DNA of 64,000 nt from Rhodamnia argentea (lineage: Eukaryota; Streptophyta; Magnoliopsida; Myrtales; Myrtaceae). Position numbers and translations under genes: made by a program. Position 1 is the stretch's first letter. The number at the start of each line of letters is the position of its first letter. The stretch covers positions 33,341,826 through 33,405,825 of the forward strand of contig NC_063150.1 in the NCBI RefSeq assembly GCF_020921035.1, given 5' to 3'. The notes under the pieces were generated by a model. That model did not search any database, was not told the origin of the DNA, and worked only from the letters and a program-made list of their open reading frames with translations. Positions 39,499 through 52,000 of this stretch are shown here, piece by piece.

Positions 39499-42019
39499 TC
39501 ACGAACATGATTTTATCAAGCCCAGATTGTAAAGGAACTTCTCCGACCGTGAGCGGAAGAGGTTGCCCAGAGAGAATTTACCGGTGTCTTGTGTTGGAGA
39601 CTGCGAGTAGGAATCGTCCTTAACGCGAAGTATCGTCAGGCCAATCTGTCTCCGGACAGCCTCGATTATCTCGCTCTTGACTGGATTACCGGCGGAATCG
39701 GTCACATAAAACATATTCACAGCTTGAGAACCCCTCGTGGTAACCTCAGCCCGAGTGACTGACAGACCATTTTCTCTGAATATTCGAGTCACATTGGACA
39801 GAAGGCCAACTCTGTCGTCACAACAGAGTTCTAGTTTTATTCCCTGCATAACAGAAGAACCAATTTTACCGAAAGGAGGAACGTAGATCAAGAAACATTA
39901 GGACATTATACACGTGCGAGTCATGAGTCTCTGTGGATCTTGTACCTCAGAAGTTCGCCTCTTAATCGCAGCCCCCAAACAATGAATCACCCTTTGCCTC
40001 TCTGCCTCGGAACTAATCGGTGAACCATCCACGTGCCTGATGTAATATTCCTGGCACAACAGAGGGTAAAGAATATATCAAGAGAGACCGATCCCATATG
40101 AATTTGCTAGATAACACATTCTACCACAAATGTGAAGTCCAGTGTAGAGAGGAGGCTACTTCAAGAAAAAAGCTGCACCAAAGATGAACTGGAACGCCAT
40201 TTGGTATAGACAGTCACTCAAAACGAACAAGGGGTGCATAAAACTTCTCTAATACAAACATTTGAAGCACTTAGAACTGTAATCAATCAGAAACCGAACG
40301 ATAGGAATTAGTAGGGATACTACCTGATAAGCCTCAGGTCCCTCGGCAATGACAGTTCCATGGAACACGACATAATCCATATCTGTCAAGGTGCACACCG
40401 TATCGAAGATTAATTTAGGGCGATCCTGGCATCTCAAGGTCACAACAGTATATCCCTTGTCTGTGCAATTATCAACCGTTACAGAAATTTTGGTCCGCTC
40501 TCCTGCAGATCCTCCGTCCACACCATCCACATCGTAATCGCGATCTGCATACATCAACTGATGGAGCCTCCTTTCGGTGTGAGTGGAGCCCACTGTGACA
40601 GCGGTATTCGCACTCTTCTTATCTCTGTTGCCCTTCAACACGAATAGGAGCAACTGCTTTATCTTAGCAAGGCGGTCGGGATCGTCAATTGGCAAACTGG
40701 ACGCTTCGTCGGTGATATAAACCACTGATGCCATCCTCGAATTGTGGGTCCAGACTTCTGCAGCCACTACATTACATTTCAGGTTGGCCAGAACTGCAAA
40801 AACCTCTGAAAGCAAGCCCGGCCGGTCTCTCCCCGTCAGTTCAATAGTTGTGTGTTCTGCGGCAGCTTGGACACCGACAGAGCTCCTCAAGGACCGAAAA
40901 CTCCGTATTCTGGGGCCCAGTGACTGTCACATGTAAATCGAACCATCAATATCAATTGAAACTCACATGATATTGCACAAAATGCAGATGAACCATCAAA
41001 GTTCGGGGCGAACAGCAATTATAGCTCTAATTGTTTACAGACACTATATCTGACATGAACCATGGGATAACATGACACAATTTCTGCCGAACTGTTTATG
41101 TGTCTCACGTGGCCATTCTTTGAGCCTCTTGAAACATTGTTCCCCCACTACCAGAAAAGACTTAATTAAAACGAAGGAGCATTTTCCAAATCATCACCAT
41201 TGTTGTTGAGATCATGCAATTACTCTGCACAGTGCTTCGTGAAACATTCTTGTACAAACAAAAACTTGCAAAATTGAAGTTTAGAATAATTCTGTCGATC
41301 TACCAGTTGAATCCGTTCAGCAACATCATCTTCAGAAAGCTTGTTCCCTTTCTGATCCGTCACGTGAAACACTGCGAACATGATTGTAACGAAACCGGTC
41401 ATTGATAATTCAGTAACAAGCAAATGAACGAAGACAAGAAAAATCAAATCCAACCGTCTCACCATCCATAAACCACTCTCCATCAGAAGAAATATAAGCC
41501 CGGCGAATCATGAGATTCATATCAGTCAGGACCTGAACCACCTCTAATAAGCTCCCACGCTTATTGGCGCTATCAACCTAACACAATTTTACAGCAAGGG
41601 AAACGCAATTACGGCCTAAATTCCAAAAAATCACAACACAAGGCAATACAGAATCCATGAAAACCATCAAAACTGAGTACCTTGACCAGAGTGGCGTTTT
41701 TGCTGGAGGCATTATCAACTGTGACCCTGAAAATTCAGCACCGACCACAGAAAAACAGCACAGGGAGCACCCGTCAACAACTTGAAAATAGAAGTCAAAT
41801 TCCAGCAAGAAAGGAGAAGAAAATCACGGGGCAAGGAAGAAGAGCCCCACTTTGTATCCGCGAAACAGAGGCACAAGAAATGAACACACCCGACACGAGA
41901 CAGACCACAGGAACAGGGAGCGAACGAGGTACGGATCGACGTTACCTCGGTGGGTTCATTCTAAGAACAAGTTTCTCGAACTCGTCATCGACGGCGAGAG
42001 GAGAAGACCAGCAATCCAT
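39499..42019 (-). CDS. ACR4: ACT-domain repeat protein, ACR4-like
   Basis: Seven exons on the minus strand: 42019-41946, 41726-41681, 41577-41463, 41371-41304, 40923-40324, 40050-39946 and 39843-39499. They splice to 450 aa in frame. Four ACT modules are readable: about residues 33-85 ([15 protein letters not shown]), 125-175 ([19 protein letters not shown]), 250-310 ([19 protein letters not shown]) and 338-400 ([20 protein letters not shown]). No catalytic domain is present. ACR proteins are thought to sense amino acids, by analogy with bacterial GlnD, and no plant ligand can be read from sequence. The architecture and end (LGLIKS) fit Arabidopsis ACR4, which is about the same length. The large fifth exon (600 nt) spans ACT2 and ACT3. 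A two-codon upstream ORF (ATG at 42176) could lie in the leader. The subfamily assignment is from memory. Confidence 0.88.
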
Positions 42020-44279
42020 TTTTCGCACAACACCCAAAAGAGAGAGAGAGCCGGAAAGAAACAACCGAGCGCCGTCGAAGGGCGAGAGACGAGAGACGAG
42101 AGGTCCTTGCTCGGGCTCTGCTCTTCGTTTCCTCTGTCAAAATCCCCTCTCTCCCTCTCTCCCTCTCTCAACACATTGAGATTTTAACACCCGCCATTCT
42201 GAAAAATCCCAAACTGGGTCGAAAGATTTTTCCTTTTCCTCGTTTACCTTTCCTATGTATGGTGGGTGGTGCGTTGGGCGAGGCTGGGGACGGGGTGGTG
42301 GCTCTGGCTCTTGAGCTTTTTGGAGGGACGCAACGAAAGAGAAGAGATCACACCCCACTTGCGCACTCTTCTCCTGACTTCTTTTCTGTTCTATTTCATT
42401 TTTAATAAATGCAAGTGTTTTACAAGGTGAATCTCATGAATGAGAAAATGATGACTTGAATATTCCTACTTGCGAGTACTTTACATAGGGTGTTTTTTCT
42501 TTTTTCTTTTTTTAAAAAATAATTTCTGGAGTATTCATTTTTTTTTTTTTTTGGGTCCACATGATAGTAACCCTCTGCGAAATTTTAAGTTGCTCGATTA
42601 GGCCGGAGTGAGGTACAGCGAGACGACAGAATATAATAATCGATCAAGTCCACATACGAATCACGTTGTTTCGCACGTTAGAGCATTTACGCGACCCTCG
42701 ATAGAGAGAACTCGCTCTCGCTAAGCATTTGCGCGTGATTAGAAATGAGAATGTCAAAATACAACCCCGTTCCGTAGATGCGAGACGATAGAATACCGAC
42801 TCGTGGGTACATCCAAATGTGATGTGGCACAATATCCGGCAATCTCTAGCACGAAGTGCCATGATTATTGGGCAAACCCTTTTTCACAAAAGTGTATTGT
42901 TATTCAACGAAATTGCCTCGACGTGATGTACAGATCTCGAATATGACATGCTAGCACGAGTTGCAGGGATGCATTTAAGTCGCATGTCACGCGATTTTTA
43001 CCGTGAATCCAATTACATCGTTCGTTCGTTCGACGTTCGTGTGATTCATCAAGTTCGCGATAGATCGAGTCTAGACGGGCGTTACGCCTCGATCAATGCA
43101 TCTCATCGTTGTGGAAAATCGGGAGCCCGGCTCTCTGCATCCCTCCTTACAATTGGTGGAATTCGTCTGTTGGGGTCACGGCAATGGGGGAGGTCGTGGT
43201 GTGGTCGAGATGAGCTTGTTACGATTCTGCTCTTCACATGGCGACTTTTTGAATGAATGACTCTCTTCGTTTTGAGTTTTTCAACTTTCCCCCCTTTGAA
43301 ATTTACTTAGGATTGAGCTAGGCCATCAAGTTTTGCACCTGGTCTCACAAAAGAAAAGCCTTTTTGGCTTGATTTCCATCCTTAGGCGGGTTCCGATTTA
43401 CGCACTAATCGGGGCAAGCTTAGTTCAAGTATCGCAAGAAGCCCCGGAGCTTCTGTCAGAGAGGTTAGTGGATCCAAAGGACCACGATCTCGAACGAGAA
43501 ATCCAAATCTCTTTAATCAGGAGTACTCTTGTAACATCGACATCATCAAGTGGTAAGAAGTGCAAATCATTAAAATTCAAAAGAAGGAAAAAAGAAAAAG
43601 AAAAAGAAAGACATTTCTTCTAAGTTCCACATCATATGGTCTAGAGCATGTGATTGACTAATTAAATTACTTCTCTTTCTCTCAGATTTAAACAGTCAAA
43701 TTGGCATATTAACGTGCATATGTGACTGGGAAGTCAAATGCTAATGCCGTAGCCAATTTGCAGCTTGACAACATGGGTGTAAAAGAGCCCTATAGTTTGA
43801 AGGCTGAGCTTAGGTTTCCCGTTCTTGCCCCAAAACCAAAAGATCCGTGTGGAGATTTGATTGTGCTTTCGTGGGTCTCCTTTGATCCGTCTTATCCCTT
43901 TTGCCAAATCTTAGCAAAAGCCCTACCCGTCTGATCATCAAGGGTCATGATCATAGCAAGATTTCTGCTGTGCTTAAGGAGGACATCTTCTCCTCTGCCT
44001 CTTGTCTTTTACCCTTTTGACACATCTCCAAAAGGGGAACTGCCTTTTTTTGCCTAGCTGCAGGATTTCCCTCCCTCCCTGTTTCTCTTTCTTCTGGATT
44101 GACTATATAGACTGCTTGTTTCTGCTCAGGGGAAGGAAGCTTTTTGCTCGCGCATTCGACACTTTCTCCCCCCTCGAATTTTGCACATTGATGTGGTAAA
44201 TGTGAAAGTCGGCGACATACTTGAGCGAGCATTTGAGGATAGAGACAACGGTGAAAATTCAAAACATCCAGTCCCATTC
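42020..44279. other. ACR upstream region and intergenic DNA
   Basis: 42020-42360 is the likely leader and promoter of the ACR gene, with CT/GA-rich tracts (42140-42170). Beyond that, 42580-43260 has unusual CG-rich, A-poor text (for example TCGTTCGTTCGTTCGACG) that may be an old retroelement. Frames of 96-102 codons show no domain. No gene is supported. Confidence 0.35.
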
Positions 44280-44912
44280 AAGGCCTGTTTGATTTGGCTT
44301 TGACTGAATATCTTTGGGAAAATATGCAAAACTCTTTGGCCAAAAAGGGTCTTCTGAAATGTAAGTTGTATTTGGCAAAGTGTATTCTAAAAACACATTA
44401 GGATAGAACTTTGGTTTAAATGGTGTTTGGAAAATTCACACTTTGCAAAACCCTTTTACTTTTATTTCTAAAAAAATAAAAATCGTTTAAGAAATAGCAG
44501 TCGGTGGACATCCAGTGAGGCCAAATTTCGATGTTGGAGAGCCAAATCTGCCACTGCCAATCTCACCCGATCACAGGCAAGGCGGCATGAGGTTTGCGCA
44601 ACCTCAAGTGAGGCTTGGGTGGCACGGTTCAGGCAATCCCAAGCAGCCGTCACCTAGGTTTGCGCGACCTAGGCCGACAGGGTCGTGCAATCCAATCTTT
44701 GCCTAAGGTCGGGTGACCTCGGGTGACAAAGGCGGCGGCTTGCTGGCCACTCATCGGTGGTTCTTCGCCCGCTCGCCGGTGGCTGAGGCCTTCATCGAAA
44801 ATGTTCAGGTTTTTTATGACATTTTCATAATTATGAAAGTATAGTGAGGGTAAATTTGGAAGGAAAATTATTTTTTGGATTATGCTTTTTCCGTTAAATA
44901 AACGGAGCCTAA
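44280..44912. mobile_element. TIR element, AAGGCCTGTTTGATTTGG ends
   Basis: The left end AAGGCCTGTTTGATTTGGCT and the inverted right end (AGGCTCCGTTTATTTAACGG) share the 'aggc.ccgttt.attt' pattern common to plant hAT-type MITEs. The core 44500-44800 is GC-rich and yields spurious short frames. No transposase; no clear target duplication. Confidence 0.45.
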
Positions 44913-44919
44913 CTCTTTT

Positions 44920-45034
44920 CGCCTGCCGTGTGGAGCCATTTTAAAAAGCCGCGTGCTCTCTTTCGCTTGTCCTTCCACGCCTGCCGTGTGGAGCCATTTT
45001 AAAAAGCCGCGTGCTCTCTTTCGCTTGTCCTTCC
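44920..45034. repeat. Essentially perfect tandem duplication, period 58 bp
   Basis: CGCCTGCCGTGTGGAGCCAT begins both copies (44920 and 44978). They are identical throughout their first 57 bases. The lack of divergence implies a recent event, in contrast to the older repeats around it. It abuts the right end of the preceding TIR element. Confidence 0.9.
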
Positions 45035-45754
45035 GCACACGTAATATATTCAGCATGTGCTGATTAGCATACCTACATTGGTTTGGAAAATGGGGTTGTC
45101 TTGTTGTATTCTGAAAAGTTTTATCAAGAGAAACGAATCAAACTGGTCCATCACTTCGACCTTACACCAACTCAAGCCTTGCTATAAAATGTCATTTCCA
45201 ATTTGATGAGTTAATACTTCAATGAGACCATATGACAGGGAAAGTCTTAATTACTGAACTTATTGTCGGTGCTATATTTTGAAAACTGAACAAAAGAGTG
45301 CATTCATACAATGGCATCGGATCATAAATTCACATCCTCATAGATAGAAAAATTGAAACATCCTCACACTCGTGAAATTTGATGCCGCAGACATTGGACC
45401 GACTTAATTATAGACCGGTCAAAAAGTTTTGTTGGCTCGCACAATGTCTAATCGTGATGGGCTATATTTGCGATTTTATCCTTCTCAAACCACAGCGGTC
45501 GTCAGGACTCTGCCTGCAAACACGACGTTATGAAATTAGCATCCACGCTCATTGACACATAACAAAAAATAAAAAAAACCACATTCAATTCAATGATATT
45601 GGCACGTCAAATTCACTGCCTCATTTTATTGATGCTTGTGTTCACGCACACAAAATTTTGCCTGATGTAATGGGGGTGAGTGATTTTATGTTCCGTACAA
45701 GTTTCTCTTGAAACTTGAAACCTATTTGTTGAACAAGTTTATCATTTTTTGGAA
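45035..45754. other. Intergenic DNA, no gene seen
   Basis: AT-rich with no reading frame of note. It leads into the transposon at 45763. Confidence 0.4.
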
Positions 45755-46449
45755 TCTGAAATTAGGGGTGTGCAAACTGGACCGGACCGGCCCGGACCAA
45801 CCCGGGACCGGCCCGAACCGGCCGGGTTGGTCCGGTCCTTAAGGTGGATGGTCCGGTCCCCGGTCCCAATAAATGGGACCGGTGACCGGGCGGTCCAATC
45901 ATCGGGTTTCTTGTATTGGGACCGGACCGGCCCGGCCCGGATCGGACCGCCAATAATATATAATTATTTATATATAAATATATACAATTGCAAAAAAAAA
46001 TTGAAAACAAAACAGAATAATAAAAGTCCACCGCCCATTTTTTTCCCAACCTTGCATGGTCGCACTCTCCTCCTCAAGACTCTCTTTTTAGTCTTATTTT
46101 CCATCTTGTTTTTTGTCATCTTTTCTCTCTGCAGGTTTTTTTGAATGCGGTTGGTGATGTTTTTATCATGTAATGGCTTGATTTGGTATTGAATTCAAAC
46201 ATTTTGGTCAAGTTCGTCGATCATAAAAGTCATAGCGAGTCGCTATGTTTTTACCATGGCATAGTTTATTAAGTTGACTAGATTTTCAATAGTTAGTGGT
46301 CCTATTAGGCCGGGACCGAGACCGGACCCGGACCACCGGTCCCGGTCCGGTCCTTGTTCCGAAAAATATGGGGACCGGGACTACGGTCCGGTCCCCGGTT
46401 CCATGCCGGACCGGGACCGGCTCGGACCATGTACACCCCTACCCGAAAT
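45755..46449. mobile_element. hAT-type non-autonomous element with GGACCGG-rich ends
   Basis: TIRs begin TAGGGGTGTGCA on the left (45763) and, inverted, TAGGGGTGTACA on the right (ending 46441). Flanking 8-mers TCTGAAAT and CCCGAAAT fit an 8-bp target duplication with two changes. Subterminal regions are dense in GGACCGG/CCGGTCC repeats on both sides. These would recruit a transposase and can fold back. The AT-rich middle has no transposase. The 131-codon frame at 45749-46144 (Gly-Pro-Arg repeats) is the repeat translated. Confidence 0.8.
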
Positions 46450-49024
46450 CTATCATGCATACTTTGAAATCCGAAACCTATCCTGTTACATATTCTAAGG
46501 TCTACCCGGGTTTCATCCGTATTCTTAATTTAATAATTGCAGTAAATCATTACATTTGATGACCACCATTTGCTGCTATAATCCACTACAATCCATTCAC
46601 GACAACTCATATTTAGACATGCAGATGAATATGGACATTAACAACTAAAAGTCTCGGTCATAATGTTGTAGGAAATGGAGACTGAAATTAGTCATTTAGA
46701 TTACATAATCATCATCGGACACCATAAAATATCACATGATCGCGTGAAAACATATAAAAAAAAAACACGAAAATTAGTTATAGGATACAGGTTGTAGGTT
46801 GCACCTGCTTGGAACCTGAACCATATCTGTCGAAATATGTTCCTCAGTTTTTGAAATTGATTTCAGATTTTACCTTAAAATCATGCACACTCCTGTTATA
46901 AACCCTTTATAGCTTTCTTACACATTTGCTGAAGCAGAAGCTGTGAGGGTCTCTTTTATTTTTTTTATTTTTAATTTTTGCTTTTTTTTGCACGTAGGTC
47001 TGGGAAAGTAATTTAATTTCGTCACCACAAAAACCGACACAACGACCCCACGTTGGGCTTGAGTTGTCACGTTCATCACGGATATGTTCAAGAGGGGACC
47101 TCTCCGCCTCCCCCACGATTCTTTTTGACTGAACCATCAGAATGTCTTCTCTCTTTTTTCTTCCATCTCTTTTTGCACCATCCTCACTAATTCTTTCAAC
47201 CAGCTGTGGTTTTGTTTCCGCAACAAGTTGCACTCCCCGCAACAAGAGGGAAACGGGCAAATTCCTCGGGGGATCATCGATGACCGTCGAATTACAGATA
47301 AGAACACAAATCTCGATCGTTGATCGAATATACGGTATCTTGTGTAGAAGATACAGTACACTATAATACGAAGTTTTCAGGATGATGGATCGGTTCTCAT
47401 AAGAAGCTGTGAGGGGGAGAGTCTTGATCGAATCTGAGCTCTCTTTAATGAGCAGGATCCGATATATCTTGGCGTGGTCCAAGAACAACCCATGTTTGGA
47501 CCACTTGCGAATCTGTCTGATTCTGACCAATTGCAAAATTGTTGCCCCACTCCTATTCGAAAAGGAAAAAAAAAAGAGAAGTAAATTTTCTTCTTTTATT
47601 CTTTTGCCCACTTGGGCCTGAAGATACAAAGATCAGAGAACAGAATTGGCCGGTGGGTTTGCCTTTTCGCTCGCTTTGAACCTGCAGACTGCAGTAGACT
47701 GGGGAGGGGCTTTTTATGGCCTTTTCTAGGATAAGAAAGATTGTTTTCTCAGACGTTTAGGCAAGTGGGATGAAGATGATCTCTCAAGAACCGCAGGGTC
47801 AATAAGAACATGGGGACACTTCCAAGATACCAGATTGTACTGAACAGCATAATAAATTTGGTTCACGACAGCTAAATCTAGATAGGGAATGCAAACTTGA
47901 ACTTGTCATTAAGATATTTGAGAGTACATAAACGTGTTTGAGCTCTAGTCTAGTAAGCTGAGTAGCGATGCGGTCAGGTTGTGGAAAAGTTCGTGCCCGA
48001 CTGGAGACCTGAGCTGGGACATTTTGGGTTGCTTCAATCCTAGTGAATACATGTCTTGTTCCGAGTGAATGTTCCAAAAGTACACAGAAGGCTAGGATGA
48101 GAGATGTCCCAACTTGTAAGAACAGGGTATTGAACTAATTTAGAATATATACCTGAATTGGGGCAGAGTGACTTTGATAGAGTTGCTGGTTTTTAGTTTA
48201 AAGGGTTCATATGACAATATCAGAACATATTCCTCCTCGCATTTGCACTGATATCTACTGAGTTTCTTTTAACGTTGACTTCAAAACACAAAAGAGAAGC
48301 AAAGGAGATTTTTCCTTCTCAACTTTCTCAGTAGACAACTTGCGAGTAAGAATCTATTCCCAGCTCTGTAGCTTTTTTTGGGCACTCTCTGATTCAGGAT
48401 TGTCAAAATTGAAAGGATTCGCACACCTCATTCGTATTTCAAATTGCTCAAGATGCTCTTTCCGTAAATTGGAAGCATCTCAAATAACTCAAGATGCTCT
48501 TTCCATAGATTGGAAGTATGCGTATCAGTCATCTTCAGATGTCCCAAAAGCAAACACGGGCAACAACACCGACCCAGAATCGACACAGAATAGATGATTC
48601 CCATTCGGAGTCGGTAAAGATAAAAGAGATGAGGATTGTTTGTGGGTTTCTGATCGATGACCTGATTGGCCTAGACAATGATCGCGAAGAGTAGCATCAT
48701 TTGTGATCGGATTTCGAAAGAATGGACAAAAATGGAGTTATTGTTGGTATTCATGAAAGAGCAAATTATTACAGTGTTTGAAAAGTATTTGACAAGAACG
48801 AATGGAAAAGGAGAAGTTAAGGCTCTTCCTCGGCCCCTGTACCCGTAGGATCTAGACTATTTTGTACCCTAAACCGAGCCTTTCCCATCTGGCCAAAGTC
48901 CTGATAAATGCTCACATTTGTGCAATGAGCAGTTTCTGGACCAAGATTACAAATGATGCAACATGAAGTAGGAAAAAAAATGAACGGGAAAACAAGCATA
49001 TAGAAGAATGTTATCTGTTGTAGC
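46450..49024. other. Intergenic DNA between hAT element and G6PDH gene
   Basis: No recognised gene. A 240-codon minus-strand frame (46907-47629) is the longest unexplained frame in the window. It has no identifiable domain, shows low-complexity Lys-rich ends, and probably is not a gene. The region 48780-49024 likely contains the 3' UTR of the G6PDH gene. Confidence 0.4.
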
Positions 49025-52000
49025 TCACTGGCCTGTGCCGAGATCACCCCACTGTATGTTGTACCTTGCGGCAAGACAGTGTGCCCCAACAGGGCCCTGA
49101 CTGCCATATGGGTAGCTCTCGGGGACGGTTTTCTTCTCCTCAATCTCTTTTAACACCGGCGTGAAGATAGCCCAAGCAGCATCCAACTCATCACTACGGA
49201 TAAAAAGCCTCCTTTCCCCATCAATAGCATCAAGCAAAAGCCTCTCATATGCATCGGGAATCTCCTTTGGATATCTATGAAGGCACGAGCAGAAGTTGTC
49301 ACAAGCATATATCACTAAATGAAGCATTATCACATCTAGTTTCAAAATTTGTTTCTCTTTTCCCCTTTTCCCCCAAGAACTTCAAATGTAAAGCCACTTA
49401 GATAATTTGCTACAACTCTTCTTTAAAACTGCAATTAATCAACGAATTCAAGGAATAAAAAAATGAACCAAAAAGATGCTTGACGAAATACTACAGCATC
49501 TATGTTGTCTACGATTGCCAATGTCAATATGTCTTGCTAGTAGTATCTTACTCCCAAAATATGTCATTTCAACAAAACTAAAGGGAAGAGATCTACAAAT
49601 GCATAGGGTTGCCACTATGGATAAGAAGTGTATTCCGTAAAAACTTTCTGGAAAATATGAGAAGTATAAATGTACCTTGCGGCGTAGCATAGATTCAGAT
49701 TACTGCAGTCCAATTTCATTTCCAACCCAGGGACCTTATTGTTTATCATTAAATAAATAGCCTCATCTGGCTGCACTCTGATGACAAGCTCATTCGTGGC
49801 TTGATCAAATTCCGTCCCATGTTTCTGGTTATACAAATTGCCAGGCACATGCCTGAACTGTACCCTTATCTCAGTCCTGTAAAATAAATGTGGAAAAGGC
49901 AAGGAAAATTTGGACCATTGGGCATGAGATGGATGAGTATGTAGTACAAAACGTGCACGTTTCATATAGAACGATATATAGATAGGTTGAATCTAGGTTG
50001 AATCTCCAACTTTTAGTGACTGTAGGTACCTCCGATCTTGTAATGCTTTTCCAGCTTTCATCAAGAAAGGCACCCCTTCCCATCTTGCGTTGTTTATGAA
50101 AAGGGCTGCTGCGGCAAAAGTAGGAGTTAAGCTCCCCTTCGGCACGGTCTTGTCATCGGTGTAGGCCGGGTAAGTGGTCGATCCCTCCTTGTGGCTCGTG
50201 TACTGACCAATTACCACGTCATCAAGATGTAAAGGCTTCATGCAACGTAAAACTTTGACCTGGTATGGGCCACATATAATTCGAGTCATAACTCACATGC
50301 AATGTCACCGAGCTCTTCTATGTGAGCTTTTCAAAATGCTACTCAAGTATGCCTAAAAGAATTAGAAGACGTTGCATAAAGATTGGGGTTAGAACCTTCT
50401 CATTTCTTATATCCTCTGCATCCAAGCTGACTGGAGTTTCCATGGCAAAAAGGGTTAGTATTTGAAGTAGATGGTTTTGCATGATGTCCCTTATTATTCC
50501 GTAGTTGTCAAAGTACCTAAAAAGATCCACATCTATATACAGTGACTAAATGGACTGCTGTTTGACCTTAAAAGGACAAAGTAGGAGAGAAATTTACCCT
50601 CCACGCCCTTCGGTGCCAAAATCTTCTGAGAATATCAACTGTACATTCCTTATATACTGTCTCGACCACAAAGGTTCAAAAATGAGGTTTGAGAAGCGGA
50701 GAATTGACAAGTTCTCCACTAGCTCCTTTCCTAAGTAATGGTCGATCCTGTAAAGAATGATGTATATCAATTCGTAGTGCTAGTGTTCATCGCATGGAAA
50801 AGAACGGAATTGTCTATATCCACTCACCTGAATATTTGATTTTCCTCTAAGTATTGCTTGAGTGCTTTTGTCAGAGCTGCTGAGGATTCTGAATCCCAGC
50901 CGAAAGGTTTCTCCACAATTACTCTAGTCCAGCCGTTTCCGGATGCAGCTGATGAGCTTGAACATCTTACAGCATCTACGAAGATATTTGGAGGAATCGA
51001 CAAATAGAAGAGGCGATTAGAAATTCTCCTGCCCTACACAGGTTAGAGCGTTGCCAAATTAATGGAAGTCAACTCAAGACAGGATGGGGATGATTACAAA
51101 AGAAAGGGTAAATGCAGGTTGAGACATTGATCAAGAAACTGGCAAATTAAGGATTCATTACCTCATCTGAATTTACAAGATCATAACAGGGGGTAAATCA
51201 GATTCTGTGATAGAATAATATTTTACTTACTATTTACAAATATTCGTGACCAGAGAATCACATACAACCACATAGTCTGTAATTCCAGTATACACCCTCT
51301 GATACTTTAACTAGCACCAAGACGCAGTACACTCTGACAAGTCATTGTCAACCTAAGTTTTAGATGTGAAACTTATTTACAAGACAAAAGGAACAAAAAC
51401 TACACTCCCATGGCGCACAAATAGTTCTCAGAGTGAGCCTTTATGTGTAGATGCAGATCCCAACAAAGTTATTAACTCAAGACAGCAGATGGACAGGGAG
51501 TTTCATAAATAGTTGATTTTAACTACTGAAAGACATGGGCGAAACAGCTTAAATAGCTGTTGAGCATCTGTTGGTTTATCCCACGGGTGGCCTTTCAAAG
51601 TCAAATATGCAAAACTGCCAGGCACTTGATCCGTTCTATTTCAGCATTTCTATCTGTCAATCCACACATTCCGTTCCGAGCCTCCCATTTTTAGGGCAAC
51701 CCAAGCGCCTGAAATACGACACAAAAAAGTGCCTAAAACACTAGCGGATATAGTTGGCTAACCCGCCATTTGGGTTTTCAATCAAGTTTAGTCTTCTGAG
51801 AGTACACGTAGCCTCATAGTTGCCAGGGATCTCTAACCACCTTGCAAGTCACGATCTTGGTGTCCTATGTCTGGAATCAGTCAAGTTCGCATCCAAACAT
51901 TTCCATCACTGACCCATAGCACTGAAATGCTCTTAGAAAAATAGGACTAACTAAGAATGTTAACTTAAAATCATAAGAGAAGTGGATTGGCAATTTCATT

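Noticed and set aside
45749..46144. 131-codon frame with Gly-Pro-Arg repeats
   Set aside because: Translation of GGACCGG subterminal repeats of a transposon; not a collagen-like protein.
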